Part shown: positions 16,622 to 24,636 of the stretch, piece after piece
Numbering within the stretch: the first letter of the stretch is position 1
Layout: every line of letters begins with the position of its first letter
DNA from: Truepera radiovictrix DSM 17093
GTDB taxonomy: Bacteria > Deinococcota > Deinococci > Deinococcales > Trueperaceae
Length of the DNA stretch: 64,000 bases
Direction of reading: 5' to 3'
Assembly: GCF_000092425.1 (NCBI RefSeq)
Contig: NC_014221.1
Coordinates: forward strand, 21,001 to 85,000
Program-made: the position numbers and the translations under genes
Notes under the pieces: model-generated
What the model was told of the DNA's origin: nothing
The model's input: the letters and a program-made list of their open reading frames with translations, nothing else
Database searches by the model: none

Positions 16622-16982
16622 CCCCTTCGCTGCCACACGCTCAAGTGTTGTACTGTATACTTTTTGCTCAACTCACTCTCAGGTTGCGTATCATGCTGTG
16701 AGCATGGTAGGTCAACCTCGCTCAACGCCTCGTCAGTAAGGTCCGCAGAAGGTTCTGGCTCTCCCGGAGCCGCTGAGAGTAGCGCCATCAGAAAGTGGCC
16801 GAAGCGCGAAAAACCCCGTGTGGTGCGTGAACGCGAGCGATGAGAGGTTGATGTGAAATGCTGGGTCGTCGTTCATGTCCTGCGCGGAGCTAGATCCCGC
16901 CGCAGTGCAAAAGCGACCTTGGGAAGCGCTTCGGGGGCGCGTTGAGCGGAACGCGAAGTGTCTCATAAGCGCTTCATATCGT
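16622..16982. other. Long intergenic stretch upstream of the S-layer gene
   Basis: About 360 bases with no convincing gene. The plus strand has a TATACT at 16656-16661 without a good -35. I saw no tRNA, tmRNA, RNase P or SRP RNA signature. A small RNA or a regulatory leader for the S-layer gene is possible. Confidence 0.4.
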
Positions 16983-17011
16983 TTGACACCTTTGCGGGCC
17001 TGTGGAATACT
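16983..17011 (+). promoter_or_regulatory. Promoter of the S-layer transcript
   Basis: Consensus TTGACA (16983-16988), a 17-base spacer, and AATACT (17006-17011). The transcript would carry a leader of about 190 bases that contains the small ORF at 17057. Confidence 0.55.
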
Positions 17012-17056
17012 TGCCGTGACTTGTTTCTCCAAAGGGTCGCTGCGAAAGGAGGTGTG

Positions 17057-17167
17057 ATGCCACTTGAACCGGCTCTTGTGCGAGGACAAGCTCTCAGCGG
17101 ATCCGACGTCTTTGACGCGTCAGAGGAAACTCGGACACTCGGCGCGGCACCTTGCAACCCCCGCTGA
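17057..17167 (+). CDS. Possible 36-residue leader peptide before the S-layer gene
   Basis: ATG at 17057 follows a near-perfect AAAGGAGGTG (17045-17054). The ORF encodes MPLEPALVRGQALSGSDVFD... and ends at TGA 17165-17167, 37 bases before the S-layer ATG. It has no recognisable domain. The ribosome site is stronger than that of the S-layer gene itself, which suggests real translation and a regulatory role. Confidence 0.4.
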   Translation: MPLEPALVRGQALSGSDVFDASEETRTLGAAPCNPR

Positions 17168-17204
17168 CTGTTTACGACACACCACGTTCAAGGGGTTTAG
17201 TCAC

Positions 17205-20105
17205 ATGAAAAAGCTTCTTCTTGCCACCCTAGCTCTGCTCATCGTGAGCGGCGCTGCGGCGCAGTCCTTCCCGGACGTTCCGGAAGGGTCTTACGCCGAA
17301 GAGGCCGTTGCGCGGCTGGCCGATCTAGGCATCATTATCGGCTTCCCGGACGGAACCTTCCGCGGTAACGAACCCTTTAACCGTTACCAAGCGGCGCTCG
17401 TCGTCTCCCGTTTGCTCGACCTCATCGACAGCGAATTCCTCTCTGCCGAGGACCTCGACACGGTGCGCAACGCGCTGCAGGAGCTCGCTTCGGACGTCGC
17501 TGCCAACGAAGAGGCGATTGCCGCGCTCGAGGAGGCGCTTGCGGGCGCCGCGGGCGCCGACGCCGACGCCGTCGCGCAGCTGCAGACGCAGCTCGACGCG
17601 CTGCGCGTGGAGCTCGACACCGCGATCGCCGCCTCGCAGGGGCTCGCCGCGCTCGAGCAGCAGGTCGCCAGCAACACCTCGCAGATCCAGCAGCTCACCG
17701 ACCTCGTCACCATCCTCAACGAGGACATCGCGGCGCTCGCGACTGGCGGTGAGGTCGACCCCGGTTTCTTGGAGCAGATCGAACAGAACACCGGCGACAT
17801 CGCCAACCTGCGCGAGTTCGTGGTGCTGCTGCGCCGCGACCAGGTTGCGACGACCGAGCGCGTCGCCGCGCTTGAAGCCAGCGACGCCGAGCAGAGCGCG
17901 CGCTTAGACGACCTCGAAACGCGCGTCACCGAGCTCGAAGCGACCGCCGTCGCCTTTAGCGGCTCCATCGGCCTCGAGTACGACGTGCGGCGTTTGAGCG
18001 GTGCGGAGATCCCCTTCGACACCGACCGCATCTTCGGCGTCGGCCTAGAGCGCGAGGAAGCGCCCTCGTTCTTCACCACAGGCGCCGCTGACCTCAACGA
18101 CGACGGCGACCAGACCGACATGGGTGAGCGCGCCGAGGACCGCCAGGACATCTTCCAGCAGCGCGGCCGCTTCCGCCCCGTGCTCGAACTCAACGTCGAC
18201 TTCTCCGCCGAGCGCGGCCTCGCGCCCGCGTCGGGGCTCAACCAGTTCGAGTCGACCGTGGCGCTCAGGCTCCGCGAAGCGCGCGTGCTGCAGAGCGGCG
18301 CGGATATCACCGACCCCACCTTCGACTTCACGAACCCCGACAACTACTTCACCGGCTACGTCTTCGAGTTCACCGGGATCACCGCCACCTTGGGCCCCAT
18401 CGGCGCCGACCCGATCAACTTCTTTTTCGGTCAGGAGCCCGGTGCGGACTTCTCCGCCTACGTCTTCGAGAGCCTAGGCCCCGGCTTCCGCGTCGAGATC
18501 GGCTCGCCCGACTTCTTGGCCTTCTTGCAGCCCACCCTCGAGCTCGCCTACGGTGTCTACGAGCAGGGCGGCGACGCGCAGAACGACCCGGTCGAACTCC
18601 CCGACCACCGCGCGCCGCAGCTCTCGTTGGGTGGCGCGCCGCAGCCCAACCCCTGGACCGACGCCTACTACCGCGGGGTCCGCGGTACGCTCACGCCCTT
18701 CTCGGGTCCGGACTTCTCGATGACCGGGGGCTTCTCGGTCGGTCAGATCGCGGGTAACGCCGGCGACAACGCCGACGCCGCGAACGACAACATCGAGGTG
18801 ACCGCTTGGAGCTTGGACGGTCAAGTCAACCTGAGCGTCTTTAACCTCGAGTTCGAGTACGCCGCCAACGACATCCCGCAGGGCGCCCTCTTCCAGCAGG
18901 GCAACCAGGTGCTGCGCGACGAGGAGGGCAACCTCGTCGACTTCGAAGGCAACCCCCTCGAAGAGGGCGCCGCTGGTATCCCCGTCGTCCAGGAGATCGA
19001 CAGCACCTCGCTCGTCTACGCCGAGCTGACCGTAGACACCGAAGCCGCCGGCTTGCCGCTCCTGCGCAGCCTCTCGGCCAACTACCGCTCGATCCCGCAG
19101 TTCTGGTACGGCCTCAAGTACGACACCGACACCTTCCCCTGGAGCCTCGACCAAGTCGGTTACGGCGCCGAGGCGACGGTCGGCCTGTCGATCTTTAACC
19201 TCACCGGTTTCGTCGACACCTACACCATCACCAACCCCGCGACCGAAACGGGCGTCGATGGCGCGCCGGTGACCGGTACGGAGGTCTTCGCCTACGGTGC
19301 GCGCTTGGGCGTCGAGGTCTTCCGCGCGATCGAAGTGTACGGCTTCTACAACGTCGTGACCTTAGACGGCCAGCAGGTCGAGGCGCTTGACCCCGCGAGG
19401 CGCAACGAGGCGTACGTCGCCGGCGTCGGCCTCGGCGTCGAGCACGACGGTGCGGCCGCCAACGCGCTCGTCCCGGGCCTTAACTTCAACGTGGCTTACG
19501 ACCTGCTGAGCGGTAGCATCGCCGCCGCGACGGTCGACACCGAAGTGACCGTCGGCCCCTTTGCGCTCTCGCCCTACGTCGGCTTCGACCGCAGCTTTAG
19601 CGCGGGCCAGTTCACCGACGACACCATCGAGCTGCGCGCGGGTACGGGCCTCGCCACCGAGCCCCTCGACCTCCCGCTCGCCCCGAGCTTCTTGGCCAAC
19701 GTCAACTTCCGCAACACCGACCACTTCGACGTCGCCGCGGATGTGGACGACTACACCGCGACCGTGCTGCAGTACTCGGTCGGCATCCAGTTCACCGAGT
19801 TCCTCCTGCCGGAGAGCAGCCTGGGCGTCCGCTACGGTTCGTTCACGGGCGAGAACATCGTCGTCGAACCCAACACCATCGGTTCGGGTGACTTCGCCAG
19901 CGACATCTCGGGTGGCGGCAACGCGGCCCGTCGCGACGTGCCGGGGACGGGGACGCAGTCGACCGAAGGGTACGAGGTCGTCTGGAACTACTACGGCCTC
20001 GAGCTCGCCTACGGTGCCTACACCAACACCAACCCCCCGGCAAGCCCCAACCCGGGCCTCACCGGTGGTCAAGCCTTCGCCATCCGCTACACCGTCGAGT
20101 TCTAA
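17205..20105 (+). CDS. S-layer/outer-envelope protein with SLH domain, coiled coil and beta-barrel (SlpA-like)
   Basis: A 966-residue envelope protein. Residues 1-20 are a signal peptide (MKKLLLATLALLIVSGAAAQ). One SLH domain follows (FPDVPEGSYAEEAVARLADLGIIIGFPDGTFRGNEPFNRYQAA), which should bind pyruvylated secondary cell-wall polymer. About residues 75-250 are an Ala/Glu/Leu heptad coiled coil. The rest is a repeating aromatic, beta-strand-rich porin-like domain ending in YTVEF with a terminal Phe. This layout equals the Deinococcus SlpA family that ties the outer membrane to the wall. The ATG at 17205 has AAGGGG 9 bases before it. An upstream in-frame start would hide the signal peptide. 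Probably very abundant. Confidence 0.93.
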   Translation: MKKLLLATLALLIVSGAAAQSFPDVPEGSYAEEAVARLADLGIIIGFPDGTFRGNEPFNRYQAALVVSRLLDLIDSEFLSAEDLDTVRNALQELASDVAANEEAIAALEEALAGAAGADADAVAQLQTQLDALRVELDTAIAASQGLAALEQQVASNTSQIQQLTDLVTILNEDIAALATGGEVDPGFLEQIEQNTGDIANLREFVVLLRRDQVATTERVAALEASDAEQSARLDDLETRVTELEATAVAFSGSIGLEYDVRRLSGAEIPFDTDRIFGVGLEREEAPSFFTTGAADLNDDGDQTDMGERAEDRQDIFQQRGRFRPVLELNVDFSAERGLAPASGLNQFESTVALRLREARVLQSGADITDPTFDFTNPDNYFTGYVFEFTGITATLGPIGADPINFFFGQEPGADFSAYVFESLGPGFRVEIGSPDFLAFLQPTLELAYGVYEQGGDAQNDPVELPDHRAPQLSLGGAPQPNPWTDAYYRGVRGTLTPFSGPDFSMTGGFSVGQIAGNAGDNADAANDNIEVTAWSLDGQVNLSVFNLEFEYAANDIPQGALFQQGNQVLRDEEGNLVDFEGNPLEEGAAGIPVVQEIDSTSLVYAELTVDTEAAGLPLLRSLSANYRSIPQFWYGLKYDTDTFPWSLDQVGYGAEATVGLSIFNLTGFVDTYTITNPATETGVDGAPVTGTEVFAYGARLGVEVFRAIEVYGFYNVVTLDGQQVEALDPARRNEAYVAGVGLGVEHDGAAANALVPGLNFNVAYDLLSGSIAAATVDTEVTVGPFALSPYVGFDRSFSAGQFTDDTIELRAGTGLATEPLDLPLAPSFLANVNFRNTDHFDVAADVDDYTATVLQYSVGIQFTEFLLPESSLGVRYGSFTGENIVVEPNTIGSGDFASDISGGGNAARRDVPGTGTQSTEGYEVVWNYYGLELAYGAYTNTNPPASPNPGLTGGQAFAIRYTVEF

Positions 20106-20140
20106 ACCCCGCGTTTAGACCAGACGGCCTGACGGATACG

Positions 20141-20168
20141 AACCCCGCTTCGGCGGGGTTCTTGCTTT
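20141..20168 (+). terminator. Intrinsic terminator of the S-layer gene
   Basis: AACCCCGC (20141-20148), loop TTCG, GCGGGGTT (20153-20160), then CTTGCTTT. The stable UUCG-type loop is typical for a highly expressed gene. Confidence 0.9.
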
Positions 20169-20209
20169 GGTCCCCGAGCTCGTCCTGGCGTTCTCGTGGT
20201 GGTGGACGT

Positions 20210-20239
20210 TTGCGAGCGCTCGGCGCCGGAGCGTACAGT
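20210..20239 (+). promoter_or_regulatory. Promoter of the hexapeptide-repeat gene
   Basis: TTGCGA (20210-20215), 18-base spacer, TACAGT (20234-20239), then 10 bases to the ATG at 20250 with no ribosome site. Confidence 0.45.
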
Positions 20240-20249
20240 AAACTCCCTT

Positions 20250-20918
20250 ATGCTGACCTGCTATGACCTCTTCGACCTCTCGCGCGTCTCACCGAACTTG
20301 CGGCCCCTGCTCGAGGTAACGCGCCCCTGGGAGGTGCTCGCCAAGCTCGACGCCTTTTGTACCGAGATCCCCGACCAGCGCCTCGGCGAGGTGCACCCGA
20401 CGGCGGTGCTCGTCGGCAACGTGTACCTCGAAGCGGGGGCGAAGGTCGGACCCCACGCCCTGATCGAGGGCCCAGCGTGGATCGCCGCGGGCGCCGAGGT
20501 CGGGCACGGCGCCTACCTCCGCGGGGGGGTGGTCCTGGCGGCAGGGGCGAAGGTCGGTCACGCCACCGAGGTCAAACGCGCGCTCTTTTTGGAGGGGGCC
20601 AAAGCGCCGCACTTCAACTACGTCGGCGACACCGTGCTCGGCCGCGGGGTCAACTTGGGCGCGGGGGTCAAGCTCGCCAACCTCAAGACCTTCGGCGACA
20701 CCATCGAGGTCGCGGGGGAGAGCACGGGGCTGCGCAAGTTCGGCGCCGCCCTGGGCGATGGGGTGTCGATCGGCTGCAACGCGGTGACCGCCCCGGGGAC
20801 CATCGTCGGGCCGCGGACGATCATCTATCACGGGGCAACGGTGCGCGGTGTGGTACCGGCCGACGTCGTCGTCAAGCTCAAGCAGCCGCTTCAGACGGTA
20901 CCGCGCCGCGACCCTTAG
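20250..20918 (+). CDS. Left-handed beta-helix (hexapeptide) transferase-like protein
   Basis: A 222-residue protein with many hexapeptide repeats (VHPTAVLVGNVYLEAGAKVGPHALIEGPAWIAAGAEVGHGAYLRG and on), the fold of sugar-nucleotide acyl- and acetyltransferases. The layout resembles the C-terminal half of GlmU, with VGDTVLGRGVNLGAGVKLANLK and a KFGAALGDGVSIGCNAVTAPG turn. The uridylyl-transferase half is absent. It probably acetylates a nucleotide sugar for envelope polymer synthesis. ATG at 20250 (MLTCYDLFDL) preferred; an upstream in-frame start has no support. Confidence 0.8.
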   Translation: MLTCYDLFDLSRVSPNLRPLLEVTRPWEVLAKLDAFCTEIPDQRLGEVHPTAVLVGNVYLEAGAKVGPHALIEGPAWIAAGAEVGHGAYLRGGVVLAAGAKVGHATEVKRALFLEGAKAPHFNYVGDTVLGRGVNLGAGVKLANLKTFGDTIEVAGESTGLRKFGAALGDGVSIGCNAVTAPGTIVGPRTIIYHGATVRGVVPADVVVKLKQPLQTVPRRDP

Positions 20919-20938
20919 GGGCCGCGCGCCCGCTCTGC

Positions 20939-20944
20939 TAGGCT
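20939..20944 (+). promoter_or_regulatory. Leaderless -10 box (TAGGCT) of the rhomboid gene
   Basis: TAGGCT, then 5 bases, then the ATG at 20950. It is the same hexamer as before the MIP18-family gene. Confidence 0.5.
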
Positions 20945-20949
20945 AAACC

Positions 20950-21600
20950 ATGTTCCCGCTTCACGACGCCAACCCTCGCCACGGCCCCTCGTTCGTCAAC
21001 TGGGCGCTGATCGCCCTTAACGTCGCCGTCTTTTTCTACAGCCTCGGGGTGTCGCCGTTTGAGGCGCGGACGCTCGTGTTGACCTACGCCTTTATCCCGC
21101 AGTTTTTCTTTTTCGACCCGCTCGGCAACGCCTACCGCCTCCTCAGCAGCCTCTTCCTGCACGGCGGGCTCGCCCACATCCTCGGCAACATGTTTTTCCT
21201 GTACGTCTTCGGGGACAACGTCGAAGACCGCCTGGGCCACGGGCGCTACCTGCTGTTTTACCTCCTGGGGGGCGTCGTGGCGACGCTCGCGCACGGCGTG
21301 TTCGTACCGGGGTCGCCGGTGCCGATGATCGGCGCTTCGGGGGCGGTGAGCGCGGTGCTCGGCGCCTACATCGTGCTGTTTCCGCGCCAGCGCATCCTCA
21401 CCTTCGTCCCCCCCTTGTTCCTCTTCTGGCTTCCCGCTTGGCTCTACCTCGGGTACTGGGCGCTGATCCAGCTGCTCGAGGCCTTCGGCGGTCTCGTGGT
21501 GATGGGGACGGGGGGCGGGATCGCGTGGTGGGCGCACGTGGGCGGCTTTTTCTTCGGGGTGTTCGCGGTGCGCTCGTTCGCGCGCCCCCGCGGCCTCTAG
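20950..21600 (+). CDS. Rhomboid family intramembrane serine protease
   Basis: A 216-residue polytopic membrane protease. The catalytic dyad is visible: Ser130 in IGASGAVSAVLGAY and His196 in AWWAHVGGFFFGV. The oxyanion/structural HGGLAHILGNMFFLYVFGDNVED is also present (Asn80). Around six membrane segments can be drawn. It would cut membrane-anchored substrates inside the bilayer. The substrate is unknown; the neighbouring exported proteins are candidates by position only. Confidence 0.93.
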   Translation: MFPLHDANPRHGPSFVNWALIALNVAVFFYSLGVSPFEARTLVLTYAFIPQFFFFDPLGNAYRLLSSLFLHGGLAHILGNMFFLYVFGDNVEDRLGHGRYLLFYLLGGVVATLAHGVFVPGSPVPMIGASGAVSAVLGAYIVLFPRQRILTFVPPLFLFWLPAWLYLGYWALIQLLEAFGGLVVMGTGGGIAWWAHVGGFFFGVFAVRSFARPRGL

Positions 21601-21647
21601 CGCGTCCCCTTCACGGCCCTTTTCATGTCGGCCTCGTGACGACCTCG

Positions 21648-21653
21648 TAGACT
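21648..21653 (+). promoter_or_regulatory. Leaderless -10 box (TAGACT)
   Basis: TAGACT followed by 6 bases and the ATG at 21660 of the matrixin-like gene. Confidence 0.5.
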
Positions 21654-21659
21654 ACCGTC

Positions 21660-22328
21660 ATGCGTCGCTCTCTCACCCCCCTTGTCGCCACCCTCCTCGT
21701 CGCTGCGCTCACCTTCGGGGGGGCGCAGGGTGAGGTCGAAACGTACCTGAGCGCCAACGGCAGCGACCCCGAGACGACGCGGGGCGCCTCCAGGCTGCTG
21801 CGCTACCAGCTCGAGGATTTCCCCGTCCCCGTCTACGTCCCCCTCCCCCCCGTGGCGCCGCCGGAAACCGCTACCGGAGGGGTTCAGACGGGTGGGGCGA
21901 GCGCCCCGGGGAGCGCCGCCTGGCGTCGCCAGGAGGTGATCCGGGCCTTTGACGCCTGGGCGGAGGCGGTGCCGGAGATCGTCTCCTGGACCTTCGTCGA
22001 GACGCCGGGAGAGGAGACCCTCGTGGTGAGCTGGGAGGATCTGCCCCCCAACCTCGCGGGGTCGTACCGCTACGCCTTCTCGGTGACGCCGAGCAACGAG
22101 TACCGCTTCCGAGCGACGCGGATCCTGCTGGACCCCAACACGCCCGAGGGCGACCTCTACCGTTTCGCGCTGCTGCAGGTCGGCCACGCCCTCGGGCTGT
22201 TGGGGCGCAGCCCCTTCGAGGGCGACGCGCTGAGCGCCGTACCGAGCGGCGTGGTGAGTGAGCGCGACGTCGCCACCCTGCGCGCGCTCTACGCGCTTCC
22301 GAGCGGCACGGTGCTGCACGGCGATTGA
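21660..22328 (+). CDS. Exported matrixin-like protein with degraded zinc site
   Basis: A 222-residue secreted protein (signal about 1-22). Residues 85-215 follow the matrixin (metzincin) plan: EVIRAFDAWAEAVPEIVSWTFVE, a beta-strand region, the active-site helix, and a closing VSERDVATLRALYALPSG. The zinc helix reads LLQVGHALGLLGR (171-183) where HExxHxxGxxH is expected. Only the middle His (H176) and the Gly remain, while the catalytic Glu and two His are gone and the Met-turn Met is missing. It is probably a non-catalytic binder. A VQTGGA linker at 75-80 resembles one in the isomerase at 57.6 kb. Confidence 0.72.
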   Translation: MRRSLTPLVATLLVAALTFGGAQGEVETYLSANGSDPETTRGASRLLRYQLEDFPVPVYVPLPPVAPPETATGGVQTGGASAPGSAAWRRQEVIRAFDAWAEAVPEIVSWTFVETPGEETLVVSWEDLPPNLAGSYRYAFSVTPSNEYRFRATRILLDPNTPEGDLYRFALLQVGHALGLLGRSPFEGDALSAVPSGVVSERDVATLRALYALPSGTVLHGD

Positions 22329-22412
22329 GGGAGCGACGCCTAAGCGGGTCGGCTGACGCAACGACGGGCGGTGCCGGAAGACGCCTCACGCGTGGCGCGG
22401 TGGGCCCGACGG

Positions 22413-22444
22413 CGACACCGCGAGGGGACGCCCTCGCGGTGTCG
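22413..22444. terminator. Bidirectional hairpin between convergent genes
   Basis: CGACACCGCGAGGG (22413-22426) pairs with CCCTCGCGGTGTCG (22431-22444), 14 perfect base pairs around GACG. It lies between the matrixin-like gene (plus) and hpf (minus). T-rich sequence is poor on both sides, so termination may need Rho or rely on the stem alone. Confidence 0.6.
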
Positions 22445-22485
22445 GCTGCGGTACCTGTTTGCGCCGCGCTGTTCGTTGTTGGCCG

Positions 22486-23058
22486 TCAGTTGTTGGCCGG
22501 CTCGATGAGGCCGTAGTCGCCGTCGTGGCGCCGGTAGAGCACGCTGATGGTGTCGGTCTCCATGTTGTGAAAGACGAAAAACGCGTGGCCGAGCGCCTCC
22601 ATCTGCAGCGCCGCATCCTCGGGCGACATGGGGCGCATCACGTGGCGTTTGACGCGGACGATGGCGGGTTCGCGTTCCTGGCTCTCGTCCGCCGCCACCC
22701 CCGCCCCCTCCATGGGGGCGACGTCGAGGTCGCTGGGGGGCGGCTCCTGGTTGCGTTTGGCGAGCCGCCGCTCCTTAAAGCGCCGCAGCTGACGCTCGAG
22801 CTTCTCGACCACCAAGTCGGTCGCGGCGTAGGTGTCGGGGCCGCTCTCCTCGGCGCGCACGATGCCGTTGGGGACGTTGAGCTGCACCTCGACCTTGGCG
22901 GGCATCGCGGGGTTGCCGTCGGTGGCGTAGCTCATCACCACCTTGGCGTCGACGATGTGATCGGAAAAGCGCTCGAGCTTCTCGAGCTTCTCCTCGGCGT
23001 AGGCGCGCATGGCGTCGGTGACTTCGATGTTGCGGCCGATCATCTGATAGATATCCAT
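22486..23058 (-). CDS. hpf: Long-form ribosome hibernation promoting factor
   Basis: Long HPF dimerises 70S ribosomes into inactive 100S particles in stationary phase. The 190-residue product has the HPF/RaiA N-domain (IYQMIGRNIEVTDAMRAYAEEKLEKLERF, KVEVQLNVPNGIVRAEE), a charged linker, and the C-terminal dimerisation domain (IVRVKRHVMRPMSPEDAALQMEALGHAFFVFHN...VLYRRHDGDYGLIEP). The start follows AAAGGAG on the minus strand. Upstream lies a foreign island, so its original promoter region may have been shortened or replaced. Confidence 0.95.
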   Translation of the reverse strand: MDIYQMIGRNIEVTDAMRAYAEEKLEKLERFSDHIVDAKVVMSYATDGNPAMPAKVEVQLNVPNGIVRAEESGPDTYAATDLVVEKLERQLRRFKERRLAKRNQEPPPSDLDVAPMEGAGVAADESQEREPAIVRVKRHVMRPMSPEDAALQMEALGHAFFVFHNMETDTISVLYRRHDGDYGLIEPANN

Positions 23059-23435
23059 AGAACTCCTTTCGCGGGTCCGAAGTGCTTGCTGCAGGTTTCA
23101 TCTGGTTCGCGACGCGCTCAGCTAAGGAGACATCGTCTGGCACGTACGTCCTTAGGATGAGACCTGCTGAACTACGTAGCAACCTCTCAAGCAACTGCTG
23201 CTAGGGCTACCTTATGAGGCTAGTTTACACCTACGCTGAGCCGCTAAAGCCGCGCTGTGCCCACAAAAAATGCGCCCCGCTAGGGGACACTGTTGGTAAA
23301 GTCTTTCGAGTTCTGGCTGCGAAAAATCGATTAGCAGTTGGGTGCTGCCCTGCAAACGCCTGTGCCTGCCCTGCATTGTTGATGCAACCGTATTGCTAGA
23401 AGCGTTACGTTAGCCTTGGCTTGCAGCCCGACAGA
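23059..23435. other. Lower-GC intergenic region upstream of hpf (island edge)
   Basis: No convincing gene. On the minus strand a TAAACT near 23220 could be an hpf promoter. Composition shifts to lower GC from about 23.2 kb, and this is where the metal-resistance/IS island seems to begin. No clear attachment site or direct repeat was found. Confidence 0.45.
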
Positions 23436-23468
23436 TTGACACATGTTCATGTATGGGTTTAACGTAAC
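23404..23468 (+). promoter_or_regulatory. ArsR-type operator/promoter
   Basis: TTGACA (23436-23441) and TTTAAC (23458-23463) are 16 bases apart, 8 bases before the arsR ATG. A perfect palindrome ACATG-TT-CATGT (23441-23452) sits inside the spacer, where repressor binding would block polymerase. A second inverted repeat, GTTACGTTA (23404-23412) and TAACGTAAC (23460-23468), brackets the promoter. Confidence 0.6.
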
Positions 23469-23471
23469 CGC

Positions 23472-23816
23472 ATGGAAACGCTGTCGTCTCGACTGAAAGC
23501 GCTCGCCGACCCGGTGCGGCTGGCGATGCTAGATTTCCTGCTGAATCCGGTGCAAGCCTGCTTGACGCAAGCGGATGGCGTGTGCGCCTGTGATTTCGAG
23601 GCCGGACTAGGCATGACGCAATCAGCCGTCAGCCACCACATGAAAATTCTCGTGCAGGCGGGTTTCGTCCACGCCGAAAAGCACGGGCGCTGGGTGCGCT
23701 ACAGCGTCAACCCGACGGTGTTCGCCTCGGTTTGTGAAGCGCTGCGGCCGTATGTCGAGGCTTCCCCTGTGCCGGAGGCCGCGCCACGCCTGGCAGTCGC
23801 AGGAGGTCGGAGCTGA
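23472..23816 (+). CDS. ArsR/SmtB family metal-responsive repressor
   Basis: A 114-residue winged-helix repressor that should leave DNA when it binds metal. The HTH is MTQSAVSHHMKILVQAGFVHAEKHGRWVRYSVN. Cys30, Cys38 and Cys40 (VCACD) match the alpha-3 metalloid/soft-metal site of arsenite or Cd/Pb sensors. It is 3 bases upstream of the CDF gene and likely controls it and itself through the palindrome in its promoter. Which metal is sensed cannot be told from sequence alone. Confidence 0.88.
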   Translation: METLSSRLKALADPVRLAMLDFLLNPVQACLTQADGVCACDFEAGLGMTQSAVSHHMKILVQAGFVHAEKHGRWVRYSVNPTVFASVCEALRPYVEASPVPEAAPRLAVAGGRS

Positions 23817-23819
23817 ACC

Positions 23820-24608
23820 GTGGACAGGTCGCTGTTTCAGGTTCCCAAGATGGACTGCGCCGCTGAGGAAAACCTGGTGCGGATGCAGCTCGACGGCATG
23901 GCGGCGGTGAAGTCGCTCGACTTCGACCTGTCAGCCCGCAAGGTGACCGTCTATCACGAGGGCGGGCTAGGTGAGATCGAAAACGCCCTCGTGCAGCTCG
24001 GCCTCGGCTCCAAGCTGGTCGAGACTGGCGAGACGGACGAGGCCGCGCCGGAAACCGCGCAGCAACGGCGGTTGCTGTGGGTGGTGCTGCTGATTAACTT
24101 CTCGTTCTTCGTCCTGGAAATGACCACCGGCTTTATCTCCGGTTCGATGGGGCTGGTGGCGGATTCGCTCGATATGCTGGCCGATGCGCTGGTGTACGGC
24201 CTAAGCCTGCTGGCGGTCGGCGCGACGGTCGCCCGGAAAAAGAACGTCGCCCGCTACAGCGGCTATTTTCAGGCGACGCTCGCCGTGCTCGGCTTTGTCG
24301 AGGTGCTGCGCCGCTTCTTCGGCGTCGAGGCGCTGCCGGACTTCCGCACGATGATTGTTGTTTCGGTGCTGGCGCTCATCGCTAACGGCGTATGCCTCTA
24401 CCTGTTGCAGCGCTCGAAAGATAGAGAGGCGCACATGCAGGCTAGCATGATTTTTACCAGCAATGACGTGATTATCAATCTCGGAGTCATCACCGCCGGG
24501 GTGCTGGGGCTGTGGCTCGGGTCGGGAATTCCTGACCTGGTAATCGGCGCAATCGTCTTTGTGATTGTGACGCTCGGCGCGGTGCGGATTCTGCGGCTGG
24601 CGCGGTAG
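23820..24608 (+). CDS. HMA-domain-fused cation diffusion facilitator (metal efflux)
   Basis: A 262-residue inner-membrane metal exporter. Residues 1-75 are an HMA-like ferredoxin fold with a reduced metal loop (KMDCAAEENLV, one Cys). Residues 85-262 are a CDF transmembrane domain of about six helices (SGSMGLVADSLDMLADALVYGLSLLAVGA, MQASMIFTSNDVIINLGVI). The usual HxxxD of TM2 is DxxxD here and the TM5 site reads ND, so selectivity may differ from ZitB/CzcD. GTG start. The arsR neighbour implies heavy-metal resistance. Confidence 0.83.
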   Translation: MDRSLFQVPKMDCAAEENLVRMQLDGMAAVKSLDFDLSARKVTVYHEGGLGEIENALVQLGLGSKLVETGETDEAAPETAQQRRLLWVVLLINFSFFVLEMTTGFISGSMGLVADSLDMLADALVYGLSLLAVGATVARKKNVARYSGYFQATLAVLGFVEVLRRFFGVEALPDFRTMIVVSVLALIANGVCLYLLQRSKDREAHMQASMIFTSNDVIINLGVITAGVLGLWLGSGIPDLVIGAIVFVIVTLGAVRILRLAR

Positions 24609-24636
24609 CCACTTCAATGCTCTTCAAACTCGCGCT

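Noticed and set aside
16587-16982. Possible structured RNA (tmRNA, SRP RNA or RNase P) in the thyX-S-layer gap
   Set aside because: None of the conserved core sequences of those RNAs could be found by eye.
16733-17089. 118-codon minus-strand frame upstream of the S-layer gene
   Set aside because: No ribosome site, no domain, and it crosses the S-layer promoter.
22775-23194. 139-codon minus-strand frame overlapping hpf
   Set aside because: Its first 40 residues look protein-like, but the rest is a shadow of hpf and there is no ribosome site at its start.
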